Notes: generated by a model from the sequence alone, not told the origin. Counted from the first letter of the stretch, positions 26,111 to 37,626 are shown. The stretch is 64,000 nt of DNA from Leptoclinus maculatus (GCA_032191485.1 JAVDOI010000011.1:5374298-5438297), one strand, 5' to 3'. Numbers and translations: made by a program.

Positions 26111-26892
26111 TTTGTTGAAAAGACACATAAAATTCAAAGCAATTGAGGATCCTTGTTGAAACAGTGGGTGGAGAACCAAGCGGGCTACCGGGATCTGAAT
26201 CCAATTCTGACTGGGGAGAGTTGGCAGTTTTTGAAGTTCACTGGTCATCATTGGAGTGAGAATCAGTCTGTACATGCACTTTAGCTTAGCAGGGAGGAAC
26301 TAAGGCAAGTCAGCTTCAATATCCAGCAGGTCCCTCGCTGTGCACACTGCAGTTCTGTTTTAGCCAAAAAGGGAAAAAAAAACCTGCATCCTGCCTACGA
26401 CGCTGTAATGTGGCCAGGCCACATCCAAGTCCGAATTTAGCTAGTAACTTTAGATCACAATGTCCCTTTAAGTTCACGTTAAAATTAAACAATTACAAAC
26501 TACAACCCAGCTAACCGACATTCAATATATGTTACAATTAGCAGTCAAAAACAGAAGCAGAGAGAAGTATCTGCCATGAGTGCAATATTTAGTCATACAT
26601 AAATATAAATTCATACAAACACACCATTTAAAACACACAATAATAATGGTAAAATGGAAGTAAAAACGATTAAATAGATTACATTTCTAATGAAAAGTGA
26701 CAGTCCTATTGTGTATGTTTCTAGATTCATCTAATGTATTTCAGAACAATGTATACTGAAATCATCAAGGCCTTATAAGTAGGACAGACATTAGAAATTA
26801 GCCGTAGCTAGAATGCTGTAATACACTGCATTGCATAATTGTTGTGTATTTCTCTATATAAAAAGTAACACGGTAAGGCTGGAAAACACCAG

Positions 26893-26957
26893 TTAGTTGA
26901 GACTCAGGCTGCGGGGTGAGGGTGCTGGTGTTGCCTTCCTTGAATACTCCTCTTGTG
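26893..26957 (-). CDS. Candidate terminal exon
   Basis: One of the best acceptors in the window on the minus strand: about 25 nt of almost pure pyrimidine ending CTTTCAG. In entry phase 1 the exon reads QEEYSRKATPAPSPRSLSLN and stops (TAA 26,895-26,893). In phase 2 it stays open for some 53 codons, and in phase 0 it stops after 17. The Ser/Pro-rich tail is plausible for a C-terminus, but the frame is not fixed by the upstream candidates. Confidence 0.28.
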
Positions 26958-27353
26958 CTGAAAGAGAGAGACAGAGAAGAAAGGGTTAGTCACACCCATA
27001 TGGGCTTGGACAGGAAATTGCCATGGGAAATGAGGTGTGGTCTTTGTTCCCCTGCTTAAGTTATGGAACGTCATTAGTCGTGATAGTCAATTATTTTACA
27101 TCACTAGTTTACTTTTTACATCACTGCAGCACTCCTGGCATGCAGCATCACTGCAGTATGATTCCTTATATAATGAATATATACATTTAGCACGATTCCT
27201 TATTGCTGTCTTATTTGAAACATACCTTGTTATGTTTTCAATCTCCTACCCAGGGGTTAAAGTGGGCCGCAACGATCCAGAACTGCATTCTGGCGCCTTT
27301 CGATTAATGAGTAAATAAATCTGGTTGGCAGCTGCACCACTGCAGGTTCTTAC

Positions 27354-27396
27354 TGGGAATCCCCAGAAGCGAGATGTGGCACACTGACTCCGTCGT
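27354..27396 (-). CDS. Candidate short 43-nt exon
   Basis: On the minus strand a clean acceptor (pyrimidine tract ending AATTCCAG) and a GTAAGA donor (27,353-27,348) frame 43 nt that are open in all three phases, so the sequence cannot decide the frame. Entered in phase 1 from the exon at 29,372 it reads NDGVSVPHLASGDS. Entered in phase 0 it reads TTESVCHISLLGIP. Short exons with good sites arise by chance, hence low confidence. Confidence 0.25.
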
Positions 27397-29371
27397 CTGG
27401 AATTGAAGAAATGAAGAAATCAACACTTATTTTGATTGATACATTGATTTTATTTCCCTGCCCACTGTAACCAGTGGAAGGATTCTGCCTGTAGTGAAGC
27501 AGGCAAAACCCACACAGACATGGAAGCCTTGATCAATCAACAGGTCGACATTAAAAACACTTCTAAAATAGGCTGACGGACATTTACGACAACCAGCAGC
27601 ACTTAAGATCAGTCAAAGAGTCATTTAATACAGCCATCTTTACAGCAATGATTGGGTTTAACTGTGAAACACAGCAGAGTATTGTCTATGGCTGTGCTCC
27701 AGTTCCATGGCTTTGACCACTGTGTTTTATTTCCGCATCAGGAGACGCCAGACTAAACTCTCCGGAGTCTCCCAGAGTGTCTGAGCAGCTGGGAAAAGGG
27801 CTCACTGAAAGAACTTTTTAATGCTACCTGGAAATAAATGTGAGACCAATTCAAAATCCAGAGAAAGGAAACAAAGTCAAACTCTCCCATCCCAGTTTAA
27901 CACATAATTAAACAAAAAAAAAGTGTAGTACTTTTGTACACAAGAAAGTTGTATCTCAGAAATGTTACTGATTCTACTCTAATACTTTGAGGGCTGATGT
28001 CGACTAGTATCCCTGAAAGTGAAGTGATCATGAGCTAGAAGGTTTTTATTACTATGTTTGTGGTACTGTTATTAAAACAGTAGAAAAACTGTCCACACTA
28101 AATATTATATAAGATATATAATGGAATACAACATGTGAATACAAATACAAATAATTTATCCAATTGAGAATTCAGTGCATTATTGTCAGGGAGCTTTAAC
28201 ACAGTTTAATCTTTGTGTTTCCTCCAGTAGATGGAAGCAGAGGACTATATCAAGAGAACAAAAATACACACACTGTTACACACATTGTATTTTTATGTTT
28301 TAAGTACACTGCTAACATTTTAAGAACCTGCTTTTCTTCTCAAATCATCATGACAGATGGTGGGAATATGGTTGCGTATGCTCCATTGAAATCCATGCAC
28401 TGTGACAGGCAGTCGGCTGGAACTATTTCTGGTAAAGACTTTGTGTGAGTGTGTGTGTGTGTGTGTGTGAGAGTGAGAGACAGAAAAAGAGAGGGAGGGA
28501 GAGCGACCACGTGTCCATTCCTGTCTGCTCTGAAGTCATGTCTTTTCTATATCCATAGAGACATCCTGTGACCGACTTCTTCAAACTATTCCAACACACA
28601 CATTCATTAGTTACTGTAGACTGAAATGGCTTTCACCTCTCGCACCTGTTGCCGAACATAAAATGGTCGGATGAATACCGCTTTTGTAAGAGGCTCTCGG
28701 TTCTCTTTATTATGTCATTAACCTCCGCTGTACTTTCTGCTCTTGTCTGCCCAAAAGAAACCGGAGGCCAGAAGTCCATTTGTTTTCTACAAGTGGAGAC
28801 TAAGTGAGAGAAAGTGGATCAGAACGTGATCATAACTCAACTTGTGCAGAACATCCACTGTCAGTTACTAATGTTCCTACATGTGCTGACTGTTACTGCA
28901 ACCGGAGTCATACATCTGTCATTCTAAATCATACAAACAATAGCTGGCTATTACGGATGTTTTATATTTTCAGAATGGGTGATGGGTTTACGTTGAAGTT
29001 ATTTCAGGATTAAACGCTCCTTAATTCTTAAACACCTTATTTCAGTAACTATCCTTATTTTGCTAAAGTGTGCATTAGATGTGTCTTCATACAGGCAAGG
29101 TTCAAGCAAAGAGGGATGTGATGTTGCACACTCAAAGATTATTCGTATTAATGTCATATTTATTGTTAAATCTTGGTAATTATGCATTTTGTATTCTAAC
29201 AAGTTCGATTTGGTGTTGCCTGTTGCAGAATAGCAAAAACAAAAGATGTGCACTTTCCAGTGTGAGACAGGTATACTGTATGTATAGAAGGCCTACATGA
29301 GAGCACTTTGTCCTGTAACATGTGCAGCAGTAACAAGTAAAGAAAACCATTTGGACTCAAGGTCCACTTAC
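27397..29371. other. No exon seen; possible intron
   Basis: Unique sequence; 27,620-27,760 is non-repetitive and could be a regulatory element. Confidence 0.35.
28450..28469 (+). repeat. Short (GT)n followed by GA-rich tract
   Basis: Ten GT units then a GA-rich stretch to 28,505. Confidence 0.9.
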
Positions 29372-29468
29372 TTGCCTGTTCATAAGCTTTTGCCTGTATG
29401 ACATGGTCTTCATCAGCAGATTGTGGAACTACAGATCTTTCCACTATTCTGAGCTCCCTTTTGTCCAT
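29372..29468 (-). CDS. Candidate start exon, 32 codons then GTAAGT donor
   Basis: On the minus strand an ATG with A at -3 and G at +4, preceded two codons earlier by an in-frame TAA, opens MDKRELRIVERSVVPQ and SADEDHVIQAKAYEQA before a GTAAGT donor (29,371-29,366), exit phase 1. No good acceptor lies close upstream, so it would be a first coding exon, either of a small separate transcript or of an alternative promoter. It may be a chance frame. Confidence 0.27.
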
Positions 29469-30049
29469 AATGACTTAATACACTCTATGGTAGTATATGA
29501 TTTACTTCATGAGACTTGAAATCCACCTTTGCTGATGAGTATTATGTATTTCTGGTTGTAGCAGAACAGATTATGCATCTAAATCATATTGATTGTCCGT
29601 CTCCTGATTAACAGTTTCTCCCTTCACAGGAGTGGCTCGATGATAACATCTCAAACTATCGTTAATCAAAGTGCAGCACGCAGTCTGAGCTTATCTGTAT
29701 TAAAAGTGCGAGTAGTATTTTGTCCTGGCAGTGAGTGGGCAGTAACTTGTGAATGCAGCCTTTTTTTTTAGTTCAAGCACTAGTTAGGACATGGTTGTTT
29801 TCATTATTAGGTTTAACTGGGCTTCAGCCAGTGCGAGAGGGCGTTTATATTCTGCAGGCGCAGCAGAATGTCACATTCAATCTGTACGCTTTGTTTTCAA
29901 AAGGTCATAATTAGCCAGCAGTTTTGAAACAATCATGGCCAAAGTGCACCAATTTCCCTTGAAGCAAAACATCGAATTACTCATGGTGAGCGAAACTGAA
30001 CGGTGTGCATGTGTGAAACACTTGTGGGTTGGTGTTATTCCATTCTTAC

Positions 30050-30128
30050 CTCTTAGTCCAGTATCAAATGCTTTTGTTCCTGGATCAGCTGGTTAAATGT
30101 GACTTGGAGGGACTCATCTACAGTAATG
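30050..30128 (-). CDS. Candidate last coding exon with splice donor just after the stop
   Basis: Acceptor TTTACAG at 30,130-30,129 gives entry phase 2, continuing the previous exon through a split Ser codon into ITVDESLQVTFNQL and QEQKHLILD, then TAA at 30,055-30,053. Three bases later comes an excellent GAG/GTAAGA donor. A stop this close to a junction would not trigger nonsense-mediated decay under the 50-nt rule (established), so a 3' UTR intron is possible. An alternative acceptor 11 nt downstream (CTGTAG) gives entry phase 1. The helix-like sequence looks coding, but the product is unknown. Confidence 0.35.
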
Positions 30129-30315
30129 CTGTAAATAAATGCTGTTCAATTTAAGCAGTTTCACAACTTTTACATGTAGGAGCAGCTGAGAATGATTCAC
30201 ATTTATTGCCCAGGCTGGAGAGGGTTTTGGTGATGGGAGGGCACACACATGCACACACACAAGGGAAATTAAACAGCAGCTGCAGAGAAGCGTAATTTAT
30301 TCAGCATCACCATAC

Positions 30316-30402
30316 CTCCGCCTGTTTACCTGCCAGTTCAAAGATTTGGGAAAGCAATCTACCCAGTTCCCAGGTGTGCTGTCGGCAAAAACACTTGAAG
30401 AT
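30316..30402 (-). CDS. Candidate internal exon (28 full codons)
   Basis: Acceptor GTTTTCAG at 30,404-30,403 and donor GGAG/GTATGG at 30,315-30,310. Entry and exit are both phase 2, matching the exon before and the exon after. The frame reads SSSVFADSTPGNWVDCF and then KSLNWQVNRR. An earlier donor (GCAG/GTAAAC, exon end 30,330) is also possible and would shift the downstream frame. In phase 0 a second frame is open (IFKCFCRQHTWELGRLL), so the frame choice rests on the neighbours. Not recognised. Confidence 0.35.
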
Positions 30403-30691
30403 CTGAAAACTATTTCTAACAGAAAAGCTGTTATCCTTGAACATCCTTTAGAAGCAGAATTCATGACGGTACAAATATAAAACTCAAAGCCCAAATGTGT
30501 AAAATAAGAACTGTTTCATTATTACTTTGCTGTCATAAAGAGGTCAAATGAGTGATAATGTTGTTGTTGCTAGGGCGGTCTGACCAGTTGCTATGCGGCA
30601 GCCTCAGCTGTTGTAGGAAATGGCTCTGGTTAAAGTTTGAAAGGAGGGAAGGAAAGAGGGCGATGTAGCCACAAGGCTATTACTGTGCACT

Positions 30692-30710
30692 TGTGTGTGT
30701 GTGTGTGTGT
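30692..30710 (+). repeat. (GT)9 microsatellite
   Basis: Short GT run followed by degenerate GT-rich sequence to about 30,800. Confidence 0.9.
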
Positions 30711-30862
30711 ATTTCTGTGTTAGCATGTATTTGTGTATTATCATCATATAGTGTGTGAGTCTGTGTATTGTGTGCATGTGCTTAAAGCGTGTGTAAATTT
30801 GTGTATCGTGCAGCATTTTTTGTTGTGCGCTCATACCTCTGGCTGTTTCGGCATACATTAAA

Positions 30863-30898
30863 TGTGTGTGTGTGTGTGTGTGTGGGTGTGTGTGTGTT
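30863..30898 (+). repeat. (GT)n microsatellite
   Basis: GT array with one GGGT interruption, in the inferred intron just after the candidate exon at 30,923-31,052 (minus strand). Confidence 0.95.
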
Positions 30899-30922
30899 GT
30901 AGTTGTAGTTCGGCGGTCTCAC

Positions 30923-31052
30923 CTCAAGCCTGAACCCAGCGTAGCCGCGGGGAGGGCTGCGCATTTATGAAGGAATTCTGTAATTTTCAAAACTGTGGTT
31001 TGAGTTTCACTCTTTTTAACAAGCTGGTTTGGGCACTGATAATGGAAAACGG
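30923..31052 (-). CDS. Candidate internal exon (42 full codons) behind a (CT)n acceptor
   Basis: On the minus strand a long (CT)n run ends in CTCTGCAG and opens a 130-nt exon closed by a strong GAG/GTGAGA donor. It is open from end to end in one frame (entry phase 1, exit phase 2), reading VFHYQCPNQLVKKSE near the start and KCAALPAATLGSGL near the end. Joined to the exon at 30,402 the split codon is AGA (Arg) and the frame stays open. The alternative reading is a start codon inside the exon at 30,964, giving only 14 codons. The protein is not recognised. The continuous phase through three consecutive exons is the main support; each exon alone could be chance. Confidence 0.38.
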
Positions 31053-31061
31053 CTGCAGAGG

Positions 31062-31068
31062 GAGAGAG

Positions 31069-31156
<88 letters not shown>

Positions 31157-31180
31157 AGAGAGAGAGAGAGAGAGAGAGAG
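31062..31180 (+). repeat. (GA)n microsatellite, minus-strand (CT)n
   Basis: About 118 bp of GA with a few AAC or AAT interruptions. On the minus strand it directly precedes the acceptor of the candidate exon at 31,052. Confidence 0.95.
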
Positions 31181-32495
31181 CTGGAGAAAGTGAGAGACTT
31201 TTGGCAGCTTTTGGATTCACTTCCAGTTTCTCAAAATATGTTTTTGTCATTTGGGGACTTTTCGCATTAGCATTTCCGTGCTAGTTAGACAACAAACAAC
31301 TGGAAAAGTTGGAGAAAAAAAAGAATGTTACATGAGTCATCAATCCCACCGAGTGCCATGAACGATGAGTCTTGACCCCAAAAGCAGAACAGGAATGACT
31401 CAGATGAGCCGACACTCTGAAACCTTGTCTGCTGTATTGTTATCATCATCGTCGATACCTGAAAACAGGATTCAAGTGGGATTTTTTTTCACCTTGGCAG
31501 CTCCGTAATGTTCACCTTCTTAATGTGGTTCGCGTCAAAAGAGGCCAATTTTCAAACTCGCTGTTTAGCAAAGTTTTATTCTGTCTGCTTGCCATGACGT
31601 TTTTTATGACATCCTTCACGCTAAATTTCCATAAAAACTAAACTGAGAGCCGTACTAGTTGTGTACTTGCGTTACTCTGATTCATGCTGCCAAACTTGAG
31701 ACCCACTCGACCACACTTTTATATTGTATTGATCAGTTTTACTGCTACATTTCGGTTCCAAATGACAAATAACTAATCTGGACACTATTATATGCATATC
31801 CTGCAGTACATGTACACAGAATAAAGCACTGCAGCCCACTCATTCTTATACTTTGGTGGTTTTATAGTCAAAATAATAATAGGAATTGCGCTTTAAGTTT
31901 CATCTAACTGTGTTGGAAATGTTGCAAATCAAAGTTCTATCAACATTCTTAAATGAGCATTTCAACGTTCACTTTTCAAACATGCAACTTCTTGTGCTAA
32001 AATGCTTCATTTTGAACAAGAGAAAAGTGCTTTAATGTCCCCAGTGACACCAGTGTTACTTCACCTGGATTACCTGTGTTGAAAAAAAAAACCTCACAGT
32101 ACGAAAGTAATTGAAGTAGTTCATTTTTGGATTATAATAATAATAATATACTTATGGTGATTTAAAAAAAATGGATTCTGCAGAAATTTGAAATGTGAAA
32201 TTTATTTTTTTCTTGTGCTCGATATACATTACACCAACTCCACTACCATCATCGTTACTGTTGCACTGCCGTAGTACTCCTACGACTACTACTGTCACTA
32301 ATAGCGCTGCTACCTGTGGCATCCTGGAAGCGGCACTGCTGATACTGCTACTATCTGTCTTCTACTACAGTACAATACTTCTCCTACTGCGGTCACACAA
32401 TCTGTACAGTTTATAGGAAACAATAGCTCTGTTTCAAGCAGAACTTCTTGTACCACATCTGGATGCCAGGTAGTCTGACCCCCCGCCGCACCTAA
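31181..32495. other. No firm exon
   Basis: A minus-strand acceptor-like TGTTTTCAG near 31,464 precedes a frame without a good donor. Imperfect ATC/ACT trinucleotide runs lie at 32,240-32,350. Confidence 0.35.
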
Positions 32496-32516
32496 ACACA
32501 CACACACACACATTTC

Positions 32517-32566
<50 letters not shown>

Positions 32567-32573
32567 TACACAC
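32496..32573 (+). repeat. Interrupted (CA)n microsatellite
   Basis: CA array split by CATTTCCC and ending with GATACACACA. Confidence 0.95.
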
Positions 32574-32940
32574 ATTTGCCAAAGCGACCATGGGGGCCAG
32601 TTAAGTAAACGGGAGATATTTAGCCCCCAGACTAGGAAAATAAAAAGTGTAATGTAATGGAGCCAGCTGTAAAAGCACAGAATGGTACAGACCAGAATGC
32701 AGCAGGACATTTCCTAACCTAGTGTGACCAACCAAACCTGAGACTAGACTGATTCAGAGTCAGCTCCGACCCTCAGTTTGCCCAGTGATGATATCAGCTG
32801 GCGGATGAAAGCAGATTGTTATAGGATTGTGTGAGATTGTGTGAGAACGACAATGACACAATGAGATGTTTGAGTTGTGTTTTCTTTTGTGATTGCAATA
32901 TGACATTTGTTTTGTTATTTTATGCTGTTTCATATATTCT

Positions 32941-33054
32941 AAGTATAATTTGTTAACTTATTTCTCACACAGACTAAATTCCACTTAGTTTGGTATTTAA
33001 GTATAATTAGTTTCTTTTATGTCTCATACAATAGACTGAAATACACTTAGTTTC
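32941..33054 (+). repeat. Imperfect tandem duplication, period about 58 bp
   Basis: AAGTATAATT...CTCACACAGACTAAATT...CACTTAGTTT at 32,941-32,991 is repeated with changes at 32,999-33,054. If 33,267-33,139 is a real last exon, this lies in its 3' UTR. Confidence 0.6.
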
Positions 33055-33138
33055 TGACTAATTGTACGTGTTGATAATAACATAATAAACCAACAAGTAC
33101 AGTTTTTATATGTCTGCACCATTACATAAAATTGAAAC

Positions 33139-33267
33139 TTAGTAATATTTAATCTCCTGCTGGTCGGGTTCGAATCCAGGGGAGAAACAGGCATCGTAGT
33201 CGGATGCTTTGGAACTCTCATTCTCAACACCGTTGGGAACGAATGTCAGCAAATCCTGTTCATCATC
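33139..33267 (-). CDS. Candidate terminal coding exon, 42 residues plus stop
   Basis: On the minus strand a pyrimidine-rich acceptor (TTTCTTTTTCTCATCACTTCCAG type) is followed by a frame open only in phase 0, ending in TAA at 33,141-33,139. The peptide is hydrophilic and acidic, starting DDEQDLLTFVPNG and containing DYDACFSPGFEPDQQE. The DEQDLL stretch fits the acidic dileucine sorting motif [DE]xxxL[LI] and is followed by TF, so a cytoplasmic tail of a trafficked membrane protein is possible, but this is inference. There is no usable donor before the stop, so it reads as a last exon. It could be an alternative 3' end of the transcript whose other exons lie at 31-30 kb, or the end of a gene lying at higher coordinates. 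Not recognised. Confidence 0.42.
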   Translation of the reverse strand, partial: DDEQDLLTFVPNGVENESSKASDYDACFSPGFEPDQQEIKYY

Positions 33268-33748
33268 CTGGAAGTGATGAGAAAAAGAAACCAGCACAGT
33301 GAGGAAAACTTCCTGGCGGGCATTTAGCATTAAACGTCTCTAAACCAACTCAGAGAAGTGATTTTGTCACATTTATGATCCTCTGGGGGCTGCAAAACAC
33401 AAAATGTAGGGAGGGAGGAGAAGCTCTGACTGCATGTACAGTTAAGCATTTACATGCCAGTTGTGCCTGTGTGGGCCACCGGCACTGCAGCTAATAGTAT
33501 TTAGTATCTTCGGTGCTGCTGTAAATAGTCCGTCTGTCCGGATATATGAGTGTGTGGGAGCTGGTGGCTTTCTCAGGTGTTGTTTTATGTATTTTCCTCC
33601 ACTCTCTTTCAGAAATGTTTCATTAAAAACGTTAAAAATAAAAGTTTTTCTTGCTCCCCCGCACTCTGAGGTAATCCCAAAACGGGATTTTACGAGCACT
33701 TAACACTAATGTTACATTAATGCTGCAGTCATGAGCTCATGTTCTGAG

Positions 33749-33781
33749 CCCCCCCCCCCCCCCCCCCCACACACACACACC
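33749..33781 (+). repeat. C20 homopolymer then (CA)7
   Basis: C run passing directly into a CA run. Confidence 0.97.
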
Positions 33782-35906
33782 TTTCACACTCAGTCCATAT
33801 ATATATCTCACTTTCTCTCACTCCCTCTGCACTCTTAAAGGTGTTGAACTTTGCTACAACCTTGGGTTGTATGGTTTCCTGTCTATGATATAATGTAAGT
33901 CCAAATATCACCGATTGTTCATTGTTTTGAAATGGCAAAAAAAAAAAATACAAAATAATAAATAATGTCAAATATTTGCATTTACTTTTAGGCTAAAACG
34001 TTGCTTTAATGTGCTTCTCAGGATGTTACAATTTCTGTCCTTTCATATCTGTCTCTCTTGCGATCTGCTTTCCATTTTATTCATCTGTTTATTTTTCTCC
34101 CTCCCTCCCTTTTCATCCTCCCATCTGTCCTTTTCTCCTTTTTGTCTTTGCCACTTTTGTCCCCGGCCATCTTTCTGCACACCTGAGACGTCTGCGGTGC
34201 AATTTGTGGTGCAGAAATTCCAGACACTCTTTGTCACACTGAAAGGATTTTATGACCCATAAATGACCAGCTTCCTTCCCTTTTATTAATTAAGAGCGTG
34301 TTTTATGTAGAGAGAGTACGCCATCGGTCTCTACTGAGTCCAAAGGTTACAGTGGGCACATGAGCCGAAAGCATCTCAAGTTGTTATTTTCACCAAACCC
34401 AACCTGTGCCCTGAGCCTTCTACCTCATCACCTTTGGAAAGTCAAAATAAAAATTGAAAAGAAAGTCAAAATCAAATAAATAACATAGTTGTCTCCGAGG
34501 GGAAGTTTGTTTTGCAGCCAGGTCAAACACAGAACACACAGACCTGAAGATAAAACTAAATTAAAATGCATAAAACATATAACATATTTAAATCACACAA
34601 GCTCACAGTGTAAATCATAAATATCAGCCACATCATCAGCTGTCATAACGCCTCCCAGTTATCAATTCATATCTATTCAAAGGACGTTTCTGGATCTAAA
34701 TTCTAACCATGCTAATTGTAGAATTAGTAATTAGGCAAAAATAGTGTTATTTTGCTTTTACACTGTGTAACTATAATAAAATCACCGCTTTTGAAAACTT
34801 ACAAACGTGAAACTATGAGCACCAAATGTGTAAAGACTTTACTTAAAAAAAAATGTTTAAGCCATACGTATTCAAGTCATCACATGAATCATATTCAGGC
34901 TGTAACCAGGAATTCATCTGTACATCATTGGCGACATGCGGAGCATTTATAAAACCTTCTTGTATTTTAAATAAAAACAGGCCGACACATTTTTCGGATT
35001 CTTTCCGAGTGCATTCAAACAAAGTGTTATCAGGACGGCATGGACTGTAATTACCTCCGACAAGAAGTAACAGACTGTTTGTTAAGCGGTACATTTCTCT
35101 TCATCTCGTTGTGTCTTTTTTTTTTTCCACACTCACACAATAAGTCACACACCCACACCGAGACCCAGAGTCACCTCGTGTTTGTCCACCTGTAAATCAG
35201 AGTCCTGGGCCGAAGTTATCAGCCCGGCTTAACAGGCGGTATTTACTGGCTGTGAGCGCCTGCTTACAGGTCCACAGGAATTCCACAGAATTACTACAAG
35301 TATGACTTATTACTCTCTGCACACTCGCTAGTTCACACATGAAAGCATATGGACGTAGGTGAAGTAACACACATGGGCCCATGCGGAGAGCCATTCTTTT
35401 TTATATTATTTACCATTCCTGCATAGGCCTAATCAGATGATTTACAGGGTCCTCCAGCCTGCATGTATTTCTTCTTTTATATTAGATTCAGGTTTCTGTT
35501 ACGTTTTGCTTTGTTTTTATAGGCCAATTTAGAACCACTGAGCTGCCCCCTATTAATGCCTCAACATGCGCTGTACCTCTGGTCCATAAAGCATGTTTTA
35601 ACAAAACGTTTTCTTTCCATTCTGATGACAGAAGGACTTCTTGACAGTCAGTATTCAGAAAAACTGCTGCTGCTGTTTTGAGTCCCCGCATTACTTTGAC
35701 ACTTGAATGATGCAACTATAAATTTTGGGGGGGAATGAGTGGTTAAGCAGATGGATAAATGGACCGATCGCTCAATTATTTAAATCATTATATAAAGGCA
35801 GGAAGGTGTAAAGAAATTCTGAATGAGACTGGAAGTTATTCTGCTTGAGTTGTAGTTGGTTCTTTAATGTGTTCACTCCGTGAGACATTTGGTCGATGCA
35901 ACACAA

Positions 35907-35929
35907 ACACACACACACACACACACACC
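35907..35929 (+). repeat. Short (CA)n
   Basis: About 11 CA units. Confidence 0.92.
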
Positions 35930-36359
35930 TTTTCATTGCTTTATTCCATATTAGAGGTGCGACACTTCGGCCCGATGTGTTGGCTGTATCCTCACTTTCT
36001 CACCCTCATGGAAAGCTTTTTATTAATTCCAACAACTTACTTCCTCCATTTTATTAAAACCTTTCGTAATCAACTGTGAGAGTGTTTTATTGGAACTCAC
36101 ACTGAAATGTCTGTATTACAGTGACATGTGAAATTGTAATCATGATGGATAATAATAATAATACTTATGTTATAATGTTATTTTTGTTTATTCAATATTT
36201 CTTATGTATAATAAAATACAGTTTTCCAAAGATGTTTTGGCATCCCTGTCCTTCTGTGTGGTTTTGATCTGGGTTCATGGTTTGGGCTACAGCTTCCAAT
36301 TATTTAATAAGTAATTGGAACACAAAGACATTTTAAACAGATTTGCCCGTGCAAACAGT

Positions 36360-36650
36360 GACGTCTGAGATTGTTGTGGAAAAACCTGACCGTCCTGAGG
36401 CCTGACTTCCAATGAATTGGAACGCCGACTGCTGTCTTGGCCTCATCATCCAACTTCAGCGTCCGGCCTCAGTGATGTTCAGTGTCTGAATGGGAGCAGA
36501 TCCCCGCGGCGGCCCAGGTTCCATCATCTTGTGGAAAGCCTGAAACCAAAAGACTGGAAGCTGTCGTCGCAGCATATTGACACAGCAGCATAATGGTTTT
36601 TGGAATGAGATGTTCAACAATCACATATGGGTGTAATGTAGTGTAAGATT
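36360..36650 (+). pseudogene. Fossil C-terminal end of a Tc1-like transposase with 3' flank
   Basis: The plus strand follows the end of fish Tc1-like elements: AAAAACCTGACCGTCCTGAG, GAATTGGAACGCCGACTGC, a CATCATCCAAC block, TGGGAGCAGATCCCCGC, CATCTTGTGGAAAGCC, then GGAATGAGATGTTCAACAA and CACATATGGGTGTAATG. In the family this codes the last part of the DDE transposase followed by the 3' untranslated end. Here stops and indels break the frame, and the 5' part and the terminal inverted repeats are absent or unrecognisable. Dead copy. Confidence 0.82.
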
Positions 36651-36825
36651 AGTTCCTGGCAGTTCGTCCTGGTATCAGCATTGTGGAGAGAAGTGTAGTT
36701 TCTGTGTGTTTGTTTGTTTACTTCTTATCTGGTGGCTCAGAAAACAACAGGAAACCATGAGCGATACGACGCTGCACGGCCCTGATCTCCTTTTCCCACC
36801 TCTGCTCCTAATCGTTGCACATAAT

Positions 36826-36934
<109 letters not shown>

Positions 36935-37626
36935 CCTACACACAGTCAACAAAGACTTTCTCTCTTCTGCCTCCATCAGTAAACACTCATTCAAAGACGC
37001 TGTTTCTGTGGTGAGATGAACATCTCTCTCGCCTGATATCGCGCCTATATTCCCAGAGATCAGCTTTCTTAACATCACGCCTCGCACAATGGAACTCCTC
37101 TCTGTGCCCACGATAGGCCGTCTCTACGGTGATGGTTGCCGAGCAACGGCACGGAAACATCCTTTCTCTGATGGCAAAAGTACAGTGACCCCCGAGGTAC
37201 CTTATCACGCTGTGCACAAAACGCATATTGTGGATGCATCTACGGACTGATGCTCCCAAAGATGGACACGTGTCGGGATCAGATCGGGGGAAAGGTTGGA
37301 CCTACACCAGCAGCTTTGAACCATGGCTCCGAAATTTAAAGAGATGTTAGAGAATATCTCGTTCTTTCAATCCCATTCAGAATTTTGGTAAGAAACAACC
37401 ACGAAGTTTAAAGTTCTGTTACTGCACAGCTAATAAAAATGACACTTAATAGAAACCTGAATAAAAACATTCAGCAAATTCAATCTGTCATTTTTTTTTG
37501 TTTCTTGTTTCATTTTGCGATAAATGAATCCACTGTGGCACAGTGTTTTGCTTCCAACTGCATCAACCAACCACTGTGAATTTGTTACAGCTCTCATTCA
37601 ACCCTGGACTTGTTTCTCCTTCACAG

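Larger units (their letters stand above)
33268..36359. other. No gene seen
   Basis: Includes a plus-strand splice-framed 56-nt block (about 33,612-33,667) judged weak, a pyrimidine tract at 34,030-34,160, and unique AT-rich sequence. Confidence 0.45.

Noticed and set aside
33167..33177. Perfect tRNA B-box-like GGTTCGAATCC on the plus strand
   Set aside because: No A box or acceptor-stem pairing nearby; it is the complement of ordinary codons in the candidate exon.
33612..33667. Plus-strand 56-nt block between splice-like sites
   Set aside because: Short, open in a single frame with poor content, weak GTAATC donor and no partner exons.
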